A DNA stretch of 7,701 nt from the NCBI GenBank assembly GCA_030054235.1, contig JASGCG010000068.1, positions 1-7,701 of the forward strand, in the 5' to 3' direction. Below, piece by piece: positions 1 to 6,632 of this stretch. The notes under the pieces are model-generated. The model was not told the origin of the DNA, did no database searches, and saw only the letters and a program-made list of their open reading frames with translations. The stretch's first letter is position 1; every line of letters begins with the position of its first letter. A program made the translations under genes and the position numbers. The DNA is from Bacteroidia bacterium. Its GTDB lineage: Bacteria; Planctomycetota; Phycisphaerae; Phycisphaerales; SM1A02.

Positions 1-179
1 GTCTGGCCCTCGATGCGGCGGAGCAGTTCCTGACCGTCGTCGCGTGCGATGACGCTGCGATTCCCATGCTGTCTGCGACCTGCGCCGCGCTCGGCGCGCA
101 GGCGCTTGATGCCGCGGGCGATGCTCGCGGCGCGACCACCGTCCGGACCCGATTGCTCCAGGAAGGACCCTCACCGTGA
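1..179 (+). CDS. C-terminal end of an unidentified helical (possibly TPR-like) protein, 5' truncated
   Basis: Of the three forward frames, only the one whose codons begin at base 3 stays open from the window edge; the other two hit stops within about 50 bases. It gives 58 residues ending at TGA 177-179. The visible piece is Ala/Leu/Asp-rich and should be mostly helical. Its last 30 residues (a GAQALDAAGDARGA stretch, then a proline after a basic helix) loosely resemble the second half of a TPR unit, but one partial repeat is not proof. The stop overlaps the GTG start of the ExbB-type gene in a GTGA arrangement, so it is very likely part of the same operon and probably co-translated with it. 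The function is not recognisable. Codon texture matches its neighbours. Confidence 0.72.
   Translation, partial: LALDAAEQFLTVVACDDAAIPMLSATCAALGAQALDAAGDARGATTVRTRLLQEGPSP
161..166 (+). promoter_or_regulatory. Ribosome binding site for the ExbB-type gene
   Basis: GGAAGG lies 9 bases before GTG 176 and 12 bases before ATG 179. The spacing favours the GTG start, which also gives the 4-base GTGA overlap seen in ATGA form at other junctions of this operon. The site lies inside the end of the upstream gene, so translation of the two is probably coupled. Confidence 0.6.
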
Positions 180-892
180 TGCACGCGCTCCTCGGCCTCG
201 ACTCCATGCCGCTCCTTGCCCAAGAGGCCTCGGCCACCTACCTGCGGTACATCACCGGCGGTGGTGTGGTCGGGTACGTGATCCTCGGCCTGAGCGTGAT
301 TGCCGTGGCGCTCGGGCTGGCGCAGCTCGTGCACGTGCGCGCGGCGTCGCTGGCCCCTGCATCGCTGATGGACGACGTCAACACGATGGCCTCGCAAGGG
401 CAGTTCGGCCGCGCGCTCGAGCGCCTCAAGCTCGCCGATGCCGATTGCTTCGCCGGCCGCGTCCTGCGTGCGGGGCTCAAGCGTGCCAGCCAGGGACCGC
501 TCGGTCCGCTCGAAGCCCGCAGCGCCATGGAGGATGCCGGCGGCGAGGAATCGATGCAGCTCGAGCAGCGGCTTGACTGGCTCGCCGCGATCGCGAACAT
601 CGCCACGCTGCTTGGCCTGCTGGGCACCGTGCAGGGCATGATCGGTGCCTTCGAGACGGTGGCGTCGAGTGCGGTCAACGACTCGGGCTACTACCAGCGG
701 CTCGCCGAGAACATCTCGATCGCGCTCATCACCACGTTTCAAGGTCTCTGCGTGGCCATCCCCTGCATTGCGCTGCACACGTTCCTCCGCACGCGGCTCA
801 CGCGGATCGTGGCACTGGTTGGCGATGAGTGCGACCGCGTCGTCGCCGAGCTCGAGCGGCACGCCGCCAAGGGCCGCGGGGGCCGTGCATGA
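176..892 (+). CDS. exbB: MotA/TolQ/ExbB-family proton channel protein
   Basis: This 238-residue inner-membrane protein is the channel-forming subunit of an ExbB-ExbD/TolQ-TolR type stator, which uses proton flow to drive motion in a partner protein. Three membrane segments are visible: about residues 28-52, 135-158 and 179-204. A cytoplasmic helical domain lies between the first and second. The second segment carries the family signature LLGLLGTVQGMIGAF. The third carries SIALITTFQGLCVAIPC, matching the usual A-L-x-T-T-x-x-G-L-x-x-A-I-P pattern. The polar threonines that line the proton path in characterised homologues appear kept (T151 and T187 by motif alignment, an inference). Length is normal for the family. 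The GTG at 176 was chosen for its ribosome-site spacing; ATG 179 is the alternative and differs by one residue. Its 3' end overlaps the first ExbD gene by 4 bases (ATGA). It could equally be labelled tolQ; no TonB or TolA is present to decide. Confidence 0.93.
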   Translation: MMHALLGLDSMPLLAQEASATYLRYITGGGVVGYVILGLSVIAVALGLAQLVHVRAASLAPASLMDDVNTMASQGQFGRALERLKLADADCFAGRVLRAGLKRASQGPLGPLEARSAMEDAGGEESMQLEQRLDWLAAIANIATLLGLLGTVQGMIGAFETVASSAVNDSGYYQRLAENISIALITTFQGLCVAIPCIALHTFLRTRLTRIVALVGDECDRVVAELERHAAKGRGGRA

Positions 893-1302
893 GGTTCGCG
901 CGTCGCATGGCGGCCGAGGGCGGCGTCGACATGACGCCGATGATCGACATCGTCTTCCAGCTGCTCATCTTCTTCCTGACGACGGCGGCGATCGCGCAGG
1001 CCAATCGCGTGCAGCTTGATCTGCCACGCGAGGCAGGCGCACCCGATCCCACACCGACGGGGCCGGGGCTCGTCGTCTCGATCCGCGCTGACGGGAGTTG
1101 CGAGGTGGCGGGTCGTTCGGTCACGATGGACGAGCTCAGTGCAGCCGCGCGCGCCTCGCTGGCCGAGCGTGGTCGCCACGTGCCGGTGGTGCGTGCCGAT
1201 CGCAGCGCACCGGGTGCGCGCCTGAATGACGTGATCGACGCGTGCCGGCAGGCAGGCTTCGATGGGATCCGTCTGGCGACCACGCCCGGAGGCGGCGGAT
1301 GA
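889..1302 (+). CDS. exbD: Biopolymer transport protein ExbD/TolR family, copy 1 (canonical)
   Basis: This 137-residue stator subunit partners the ExbB-type channel. A short basic cytoplasmic tail leads into VDMTPMIDIVFQLLIFFL, the textbook ExbD signature. Asp20 is at the position of the essential protonatable aspartate of E. coli ExbD/TolR. The single membrane span is about residues 18-38, followed by a periplasmic domain. That domain ends in the usual ExbD pattern, a V-x-A-D strand near residues 101-104 then an amphipathic helix and AGFDGIRLAT near 122-131. The open frame runs further upstream (to 829), but ATG 889 is preferred because it gives an ATGA overlap with the channel gene, a standard short N-terminus, and the same MRFAR opening as the next gene. 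No strong Shine-Dalgarno precedes it, so translational coupling is likely. A tail of glycines closes the protein. Confidence 0.93.
   Translation: MRFARRMAAEGGVDMTPMIDIVFQLLIFFLTTAAIAQANRVQLDLPREAGAPDPTPTGPGLVVSIRADGSCEVAGRSVTMDELSAAARASLAERGRHVPVVRADRSAPGARLNDVIDACRQAGFDGIRLATTPGGGG
1288..1292 (+). promoter_or_regulatory. Ribosome binding site for the second ExbD gene
   Basis: A perfect GGAGG core sits 6 bases before ATG 1299, inside the codons for the C-terminal glycines of the first ExbD. It fixes the start at 1299 rather than the longer open frame reaching back to 1242. The poly-glycine tail of the upstream protein may exist partly because these codons double as the ribosome site. Confidence 0.75.
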
Positions 1303-1703
1303 GGTTCGCTCGAGGCGGGCGCCGCGGTGGTCGCATCGTGCTGGGCATGACCAGCATGATCGATGCCACGTTCCTGCTCCTGGCCTACTTCATCTTCACC
1401 ACGGGCGTCGAACGGCGCGAGGAGCAGCTCGCTGCAGCGCTCGCCGCGCGTGCCGCCTCGACGGCCACCGAACTGCGCCCGCAGGTGATCGAGGTCCGCG
1501 GCGACACGGCCGCGTCCTTCACCGTGGGCAGCAATGCGGTCGCCAGCCGCGATGAGCTGCGGGCGATCCTCGAGCGTCTCCCGAAGGAGGCCGGCTTGCT
1601 CGTGCGCGGCTACGACAGCGCTTCCGTGGCGATGGTGGCGGCAGCGATGCAAGCCGCGAGTGATGCAGGATTCGGAGAGGTGGCGTATGTGCCCGCGCGG
1701 TGA
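1299..1703 (+). CDS. ExbD/TolR family protein, copy 2 (divergent)
   Basis: This 134-residue second ExbD-like subunit follows the first with an ATGA overlap and its own GGAGG ribosome site. A basic N-terminus (MRFARGGRRGGR) precedes the membrane span LGMTSMIDATFLLLAYFIF, about residues 14-35. Asp22 aligns with the essential aspartate, so a role in proton coupling is still plausible. It departs from the family norm in three places. The proline of the M-T-P-x-I-D motif is serine, the acidic residue normally just before that motif is absent, and the usual A-D of the periplasmic domain is replaced by GYDSAS near residues 104-109. A closing helix and AGFGEVAYV retain the ExbD fold pattern. Paired, non-identical ExbD genes after one ExbB are common in Planctomycetota and some Proteobacteria. 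Here they probably form a heterodimeric plug (inference). The coding end overlaps the next gene by 17 bases. Confidence 0.88.
   Translation: MRFARGGRRGGRIVLGMTSMIDATFLLLAYFIFTTGVERREEQLAAALAARAASTATELRPQVIEVRGDTAASFTVGSNAVASRDELRAILERLPKEAGLLVRGYDSASVAMVAAAMQAASDAGFGEVAYVPAR
1674..1680 (+). promoter_or_regulatory. Ribosome binding site for the large exported protein
   Basis: GGAGAGG lies 6 bases before ATG 1687 and inside the second ExbD gene. It supports initiation at 1687. The alternative ATG at 1714, which would give a shorter and more conventional signal peptide, has no comparable site upstream. Confidence 0.6.
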
Positions 1704-4152
1704 TGTCGTGGGCATGCGTCGCTGGATGCGCTGGTCCGCGCGGTCGCTGTGCGGCATGTGCGTGGCGATGTTCGTCCTGATGGCCGCCATCGCCCGGCCA
1801 GCGCACGCTGATCAGGAGCGTCTGGACGCCGATGCTGCGGCACTCGAACGATTGTCGGGTTCGCTGCGGCTCGATCGGCTCTCGTGGCATGTGGCCGAAC
1901 GTCGGTTCGACCAGGCCGCCACGCCCGAAGCACGCGAGGCCGTGGCGCGTGATCTGGTGCGAGTCATCGAGCCCATGGCGGAGGCGGCTGACCCGGAACT
2001 CGCCGAGGCGCTGGCGCAGCGGCTGGAGCGCATCCTCGATCAGTTCGCCAGCGTGCACGTGGATGGGCCGGGCATGGCGTGCGTGGCGCGGCTGCTCGAG
2101 GCGAGCAGCCAGATCATCGGTCGGCTCCGGGCAGGTGATGAGGTTCCAGCTGCTGAGGTGGCTCAGGCGATCGGCTGGGCTGCACGGGCTGCATCGCTCG
2201 CAGAGGCGATGGTCGACGATCTTGGTTCGCGCACGCCGGCGGGCTTCGAGCAACTGCTGCGCTCGCGCCTGGCGTGGTCGCGGCTGCAGGGTGCGTGGCT
2301 GCGCGCGCAGGGTGAAGGTCGTGGCGTCGAAGACCTGGCCGAGTCGGCGATCCGACCCTTGGCCGAGGTCCTCGAACTCGACGGCCGCACGCCGAAGCCT
2401 GAGGACGTCAGCGTGGACCTTCGCTCGAACGAGGTCTATGCGTGGGCGATCGTCGGCATGGCGCAGGCGCGTGCACTTCTTCCGCGCGGCGGTGCGAGCG
2501 ATGCCATGCGCTGGCTCGAGCTCTGCGACGATCCAGTGACCGCTCCGGCCGTTCGCTCCGCTGCGATGGAGTGGCGGCTGCAGGTGTGCCTTGATGCGCG
2601 CGACTGGACGCGTGCCCGTGTGCTGCTCACTGGCGCCGGTCAGGTTCCGCAGGGTTTCGAGCCCGCGCTCGCACGCGTGGCGCGACGTGCGGCACGGCTC
2701 GGTGCGAGCGATCCGGAAGCGCTGCGCGTGGTCGAAGCCGCGCTGCCGATGCTGCTTGCTTCAGGTCGCGGCGACTTGGTCTCGTGGGTGGCGCAGGCGC
2801 TCCCGCCATCGGGGGCGAGTGGTCTCGTGCAGGCGCTCGGTGCGCTCGCCACGGCATCGGGTGATCGTTCGGCCACACCCGATGCCTTGCGCAGCGCGGC
2901 CGAGGGTGCGCTCGGTGTTGCGGCGAGCACGAAGGGCTCGGCGGCGAGCACGCTGAAGCTCGAGGCTGCCCGGCTTCTCTTGCGGGCCGGCGATGCATCA
3001 CGCGCTGCGGTCATCGCGGGCGAGTGCCTTGCGCAGATGCGCGAGCCCTCGCCGGCCGTGCAGTGGCTCCGCCTGCAGGCACTTGCGGCCACGAAGGAAC
3101 CCGCTCTGCGCGAGGAGGTGCTCGCGTTCGTGGCGGGTCCGCCAGCCGGCGAGTGGACCACGCGCGCGGCGATCCTCGCTGCGACACAGGGCATCGATGA
3201 CGATGCCGTGCTGCTGGCGCTCGAAGCCGTGGACGAGTCCGATCCGTCGTGGCGCAGGGCGCAGGACGCGCTCGGCGCGGCGGCCTACGAGCGGATGCGC
3301 GCAGCCGCTCCTGCCGATCGACGTCGCTTGGCCGAACTGGTCATGCGTGCCGTACCCGCGCCGAGCTCGGCGTGGCCGGACGGACGCATCGATCCCGCGG
3401 TCTTGCGCCAGCTCGTGACGGCCACGCTCCCGTGGTTCCGTTCACCAGCGACGGTGGCGCGCGCCGCTGGCTTGCTCGATGAGATTGCGGCGGCGCGGCC
3501 GCAGGAAGCGCTCAACGCGACGGAACGAGGCGTGGTTGCAGAAGCCACGGTCCGTGTCGCGTGCGCGCGCGGGTTCCCCGAGCGGGCCCTTGCGGCGATG
3601 AGCGCCTTGGACGGGGCGCAGCGCGCCAAGGCAGCGCGCGTTGTGCTGGATGCCTCATGGGAGGTGATCCGTGCTGGAGCGATCGATGCCGCGCGGCGTG
3701 ATCGATTGGCGATCGACGCGGCGATGGCCGCGCAGGATGGCATCGATCCCGCCGTCGATCCGGCCGTGGCGATCACGTGGGTCGAGGTGGCGACCGTGGC
3801 GGTGCGCGCCGGCGATTCGTCGCTTGCGGAGCGGATGATGAGCGTGGCGACGGCGCTGGCCGATCGATCGCCCGATCGTGGCACGCTGCTGCGCGTGCTC
3901 GCAGCCGCCCGCGCCGCCAAGGACGATGCGCGCGCCGTGGCATGGGCAACCCGTCTCGCCTCGGGCCTTGCCTCGGATGATCCAGAGCGGGCGGCCGTCG
4001 ATGTGATGCTGATCGATTCGCTCTCGAGGGTCGATGCCGAACGCGCGCGCACCGCGCTGCGGCAGCTCTTCACGCTCACGCCCGGATGGAAACAGGGGCC
4101 GCAGGCGCAACCGCTGGCTGAACTCGCGCGCAGGCTGGGGGTGGAAGGATGA
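1687..4152 (+). CDS. Large exported alpha-helical (TPR-like/alpha-solenoid) protein of unknown function
   Basis: This is an 821-residue protein not recognised as a named family. The N-terminus looks like a Sec signal: arginines in MRRWMRWSARS, then a hydrophobic core LCGMCVAMFVLMAAIA, then a likely signal peptidase site after PAHA (residue 41) before an acidic DQERLDADAA. The rest is almost entirely Ala/Leu/Arg/Glu-rich helix with small turns, the look of a TPR or related helical-repeat solenoid. TPR-like helix pairs are clearest around residues 420-455 (LLLRAGDASRAAVIAGECL) and 705-808 (AVRAGDSSLAERMM, then DAERARTALRQLFTLTPGW). No catalytic motif or further membrane span is visible. The start at 1687 was chosen for its GGAGAGG site and overlaps the ExbD gene by 17 bases; ATG 1714 is a real alternative. 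The frame is open back to 1534, but that part is a shadow of ExbD. The position after ExbB-ExbD-ExbD suggests a periplasmic partner or scaffold (inference). Confidence 0.82.
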   Translation: MCPRGDVVGMRRWMRWSARSLCGMCVAMFVLMAAIARPAHADQERLDADAAALERLSGSLRLDRLSWHVAERRFDQAATPEAREAVARDLVRVIEPMAEAADPELAEALAQRLERILDQFASVHVDGPGMACVARLLEASSQIIGRLRAGDEVPAAEVAQAIGWAARAASLAEAMVDDLGSRTPAGFEQLLRSRLAWSRLQGAWLRAQGEGRGVEDLAESAIRPLAEVLELDGRTPKPEDVSVDLRSNEVYAWAIVGMAQARALLPRGGASDAMRWLELCDDPVTAPAVRSAAMEWRLQVCLDARDWTRARVLLTGAGQVPQGFEPALARVARRAARLGASDPEALRVVEAALPMLLASGRGDLVSWVAQALPPSGASGLVQALGALATASGDRSATPDALRSAAEGALGVAASTKGSAASTLKLEAARLLLRAGDASRAAVIAGECLAQMREPSPAVQWLRLQALAATKEPALREEVLAFVAGPPAGEWTTRAAILAATQGIDDDAVLLALEAVDESDPSWRRAQDALGAAAYERMRAAAPADRRRLAELVMRAVPAPSSAWPDGRIDPAVLRQLVTATLPWFRSPATVARAAGLLDEIAAARPQEALNATERGVVAEATVRVACARGFPERALAAMSALDGAQRAKAARVVLDASWEVIRAGAIDAARRDRLAIDAAMAAQDGIDPAVDPAVAITWVEVATVAVRAGDSSLAERMMSVATALADRSPDRGTLLRVLAAARAAKDDARAVAWATRLASGLASDDPERAAVDVMLIDSLSRVDAERARTALRQLFTLTPGWKQGPQAQPLAELARRLGVEG

Positions 4153-5876
4153 TCGACGCGATCCACGCGTGCTTCGGCGTGGGCCCCGATGCGCCGCCGC
4201 ATGAACTCATCGGCGTCGCGCCTGATGCCTCCCGCGAGGAGATCCTCGAGCGCGCGACGCAGCGGCTTCGTGCGATCCATGCGCGGTTTCCCGAGCACGA
4301 CCCGGCGTTCATCGCTGCTCGTGCGCGACTGCGTGCAGCGGCACGCGACCTGGTGGAGCGGTCGACCAATGCGGCAGACCCCGATGGCCTGCGCGCCCTG
4401 ATCGCGAGCTCCGGTGGTTGGAACCGCAAGGCTCGCGCACGCGCGCTGCGCTGGGCCGCGATGCATGGCGTCGATCCCGTTGCGCTCGTCGAACTGCTCG
4501 GCGGGCCGTCGAGCGATCCGGTCGCGCCCTCGTCGGCTGGGGGCGCGGCGGCTGCCCGGGCAGCGCGCCGTGATCGAGACCGATCGTGGTTGCCGTGGGT
4601 GATCGGATCCATGGCGGCGATCCTCGCGCTTGCTGCCACAGCCACGCTCACGCTGGCGGTGCTCGATCGGGGGCGTGCGGAGGAGCCGATCGCCAAGGCG
4701 CCGAAGCCGAAGGATGAAGCACCGTCGACGACCACGGAGCATCCGCGGGATCGGCAGCCAGCAGCGGCACCAGTCGCGCCCCCATCCGTGGATCCGCCGC
4801 ACGTGCCCAACGCCGTGCCGTCGATCCCGGAGGCAGCGCCCGCCATGCGCGAACGCGCACCTGCGCCGTCGACCGACTGGGATCAACTCGCTGCGCGCTT
4901 GGAAGGATCACGGCTCTCCGCCGGTGCGGGCGTCGATGCGGAACTCTCGTTGCTTGAGCGCGTGCAGGCGTTGACCGAGGCGGCGCTCCTGCTTGAGGCA
5001 GGTCGCGTGGCCGACGCGCGGCTCATCCTCGATGGCATGCCCGAGGCGTTCCGAGCGCCCGAGCCGGCTGTGCAACGCAGGCGCTCGGTCAGCGACGGGG
5101 GCTTGGCCGTGGCGATCGAGCGTGCCGACGGTCCCGAGGCGCGCGTGCTCGCCCTCAACCGATGGCTCGGTGCGGCCAACGAGATCGGCCCCTCCGATGC
5201 GCGCACGCTGGCGTCGCTCGCGTGCGGCCCGGAAGACGGGCTCTCCCGGCGCGCACGCGCCGTGACGCAGGCGCGTTTCGCCTCGAGCGCCGAGATGGCG
5301 ATGGGTTGGCTCGACGTTCTGGCGGTTGCCGACGCGGGAACGGCTTCGACCGCGATCGGTGCGTGGCTTGGTCGCGCGGGCCTCGATGCCACCTCGACCG
5401 ACGGTGCGATCAGGATCCGACAGGCGCTCGTGGAGCGCGCGATCGCGCTGGCCCAGGGCGAGGCGGACTCGATCCGCCAGCGCGTGGCGGCGTGCCAGCT
5501 CTCGTGGGAGCGCATGGCGCCGCTCTTGGGCGCCGTGCCGGCGCGAGGCAGCGAAGGAGATCTGGGCACGGCCTCGATCGAGGCCATCGTGCAGGGCAGC
5601 ATCGGCACCGAGCCCGCGCGCGCTGCGGCGGTGCTGCGGCTTCGGGCGGCCGACAGCGAAGTGGCGCGCTTCATCGCCTGGCAGGCTGCGCTGCTCGATG
5701 CACTGGCGCTGCCTGCACAGGGCGCATCGCGAGCCGAGCGCGCCGCCGCCGAGCGTGCGCTCGATCTGGTCGCGGAGTCGCGTGCCGGAGCGATGAGCGC
5801 CCTCGAGCAGGCGATCGCCAACCAGCGCGCGATCACGCGTGCCGTCGGCGTGCGGGCGGGGCGGTGGACATGGTGA
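4149..5876 (+). CDS. Single-span membrane protein: degenerate J-like domain, proline-rich linker, helical outer domain
   Basis: This 575-residue protein is not a recognised named family. Residues 15-72 resemble a J-domain: PPHELIGVAPDASREEI matches the usual Y-x-L-L-G-V-x-x-x-A-S-x-x-E-I of helix I and II. The HPD loop is not kept (H44 is followed by Ala-Arg, with the context RAIHARFPEHDP). Stimulation of DnaK is therefore doubtful. Residues 76-115 form a helical extension. A very basic stretch (RAARRDRDR, 137-145) precedes the membrane span at about 147-172, which by the positive-inside rule puts the N-terminus in the cytoplasm. Outside are a Pro/Ala-rich linker (about 177-240) and a helical domain (about 241-575). 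This topology and linker recall TonB or TolA, but the span lacks the conserved TonB histidine. It begins in an ATGA overlap with the preceding gene, with GGGGGTGG at 4137-4144 as a possible ribosome site. A role as the ExbB/ExbD effector is inference. Confidence 0.8.
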   Translation: MIDAIHACFGVGPDAPPHELIGVAPDASREEILERATQRLRAIHARFPEHDPAFIAARARLRAAARDLVERSTNAADPDGLRALIASSGGWNRKARARALRWAAMHGVDPVALVELLGGPSSDPVAPSSAGGAAAARAARRDRDRSWLPWVIGSMAAILALAATATLTLAVLDRGRAEEPIAKAPKPKDEAPSTTTEHPRDRQPAAAPVAPPSVDPPHVPNAVPSIPEAAPAMRERAPAPSTDWDQLAARLEGSRLSAGAGVDAELSLLERVQALTEAALLLEAGRVADARLILDGMPEAFRAPEPAVQRRRSVSDGGLAVAIERADGPEARVLALNRWLGAANEIGPSDARTLASLACGPEDGLSRRARAVTQARFASSAEMAMGWLDVLAVADAGTASTAIGAWLGRAGLDATSTDGAIRIRQALVERAIALAQGEADSIRQRVAACQLSWERMAPLLGAVPARGSEGDLGTASIEAIVQGSIGTEPARAAAVLRLRAADSEVARFIAWQAALLDALALPAQGASRAERAAAERALDLVAESRAGAMSALEQAIANQRAITRAVGVRAGRWTW

Positions 5877-6589
5877 GGTGCATCGTCATCATCGTGGCCC
5901 TGCTTGCCGTGCCGCCCCTGAGCGAGCGGCTCGCCGCGCTCGATCCCGCAACGCCGTTGTCCTACCTCGAAGCCGGGGAGGACGCCGCGCGAGATGGCGA
6001 GCTCGACCTGGCGCGACAGCTCTATCGCCGCTGCGGTGCACTCGCTGCAGGGAGCGATGACCCCGGACTGGCCGCGAGTGCCGCGTTGGGCATGGCCTCG
6101 CTCGAAGATCCATCACGCGATGACGGTGCCTGGGCCGCATGGCATGCCTTGGCGCGCATGCTGGCTCCCACGCGCGTCACGGGCGGTCCGCGGGTGGCGC
6201 CCGACGCCGATCGTCTGCGGTTCGCCGAACTGATCTCGCACTACCGCGCGGGCCGATCGCTCCAGGCGCAGCGGCTGGGGCGCGATGCATCCTGCGTGGC
6301 GCTCGCTCGCGAGTGGGGTGCGCTCCTTCCCGGCGGCGGCGAGGGCTTCATCCGTGCCTGCACGGGGCTGTCCGCTTCGGCGCCTCCGCAACTCTCGCCG
6401 CGCCAGGCCGATCAGTTGATGGCGGTCGAGGCAGCGCTGCTCGCGCGCGCACCGCGTGCACTCGATGAACTGCGCTGTGGGCTCGTGTCGCCGATCCCTG
6501 AAGTTGATGCGCGCGATCCTGCGGGCGCCTTCGGCATCGACGACGCCACATGGTGGTGGCGCGGCGGTCGCTGGTCGGCGACCAAGTGA
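5870..6589 (+). CDS. Small exported or N-terminally anchored TPR-like protein
   Basis: This 239-residue protein is of unknown function. It opens with MVRCIVIIVALLAVPPL, a short hydrophobic segment fitting a signal peptide or anchor. No lipobox cysteine follows, so a lipoprotein is unlikely. Residues about 29-62 (LSYLEAGEDAARDGELDLAR then QLYRRCGALAAG) read well as one TPR motif. A second helix pair follows near 67-98 (ASAALGMASLED through WAAWHALARML). The rest is helical. The C-terminus is unusual, a tryptophan cluster DDATWWWRGGRW before the last four residues. ATG 5870 overlaps the previous gene by 7 bases; GTG 5873 would make a GTGA overlap and is equally plausible. A G-rich stretch (5858-5867) may serve as the ribosome site. 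The same frame is open back to 5162, but that is the shadow of the previous gene. As the last gene before the convergent enzyme, it closes the operon. Confidence 0.78.
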   Translation: MVRCIVIIVALLAVPPLSERLAALDPATPLSYLEAGEDAARDGELDLARQLYRRCGALAAGSDDPGLAASAALGMASLEDPSRDDGAWAAWHALARMLAPTRVTGGPRVAPDADRLRFAELISHYRAGRSLQAQRLGRDASCVALAREWGALLPGGGEGFIRACTGLSASAPPQLSPRQADQLMAVEAALLARAPRALDELRCGLVSPIPEVDARDPAGAFGIDDATWWWRGGRWSATK

Positions 6590-6632
6590 CGCGTGGGCAC
6601 CCTTTCGCGCCGGCGACGCTGCAGGCGAACGC

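Larger units (their letters stand above)
1..6589 (+). other. Candidate operon: six co-directional, overlapping genes around an ExbB-ExbD-ExbD stator
   Basis: All junctions overlap: GTGA at 176-179, ATGA at 889-892 and 1299-1302, 17 bases at 1687-1703, ATGA at 4149-4152, and ATGGTGA at 5870-5876. No intergenic space exists for a promoter or terminator, so one transcript starting left of the window with coupled translation is the simplest reading. The left limit is unknown because the first gene is truncated. Confidence 0.82.

Noticed and set aside
798..1790. Minus-strand open frame of 330 codons opposite the two ExbD genes
   Set aside because: The plus strand there encodes two unmistakable ExbD proteins. 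The antisense product is Arg/His-rich without recognisable features.
3742..3768. Short tandem repeat encoding IDPAVDPAV
   Set aside because: Only two near-copies of about 12 bases within a coding gene, with no sign of a longer repeat array.
3285..4886. Minus-strand open frame of 533 codons antisense to the large exported protein and the J-like protein
   Set aside because: Long antisense frames are expected in GC-rich coding DNA where stop codons are rare. Its product is a low-complexity Arg/Ala/Ser-rich string with no domain, and it spans the junction of two well-supported genes.
587..5818. Four copies of the octamer GCGATCGC (587, 988, 5439, 5811), as in the cyanobacterial HIP1 repeat
   Set aside because: More than simple base composition predicts, but every copy lies inside a coding region and three encode Ile in GCG-ATC-GC or similar Ala-Ile contexts. 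Codon preference explains it better than a repeat element, and the gene content is not cyanobacterial. A genome-wide octamer count would decide.
4883..5836. Minus-strand open frame of 317 codons opposite the J-like protein gene
   Set aside because: The Ser/Ala/Arg-rich composition is typical of a shadow frame, and the plus-strand protein has coherent domain structure.
5162..5869. In-frame upstream extension of the last operon gene
   Set aside because: It overlaps the J-like protein gene for about 700 bases and gives a Gly/Arg-rich string. The hydrophobic export signal begins at 5870, which marks the real start.
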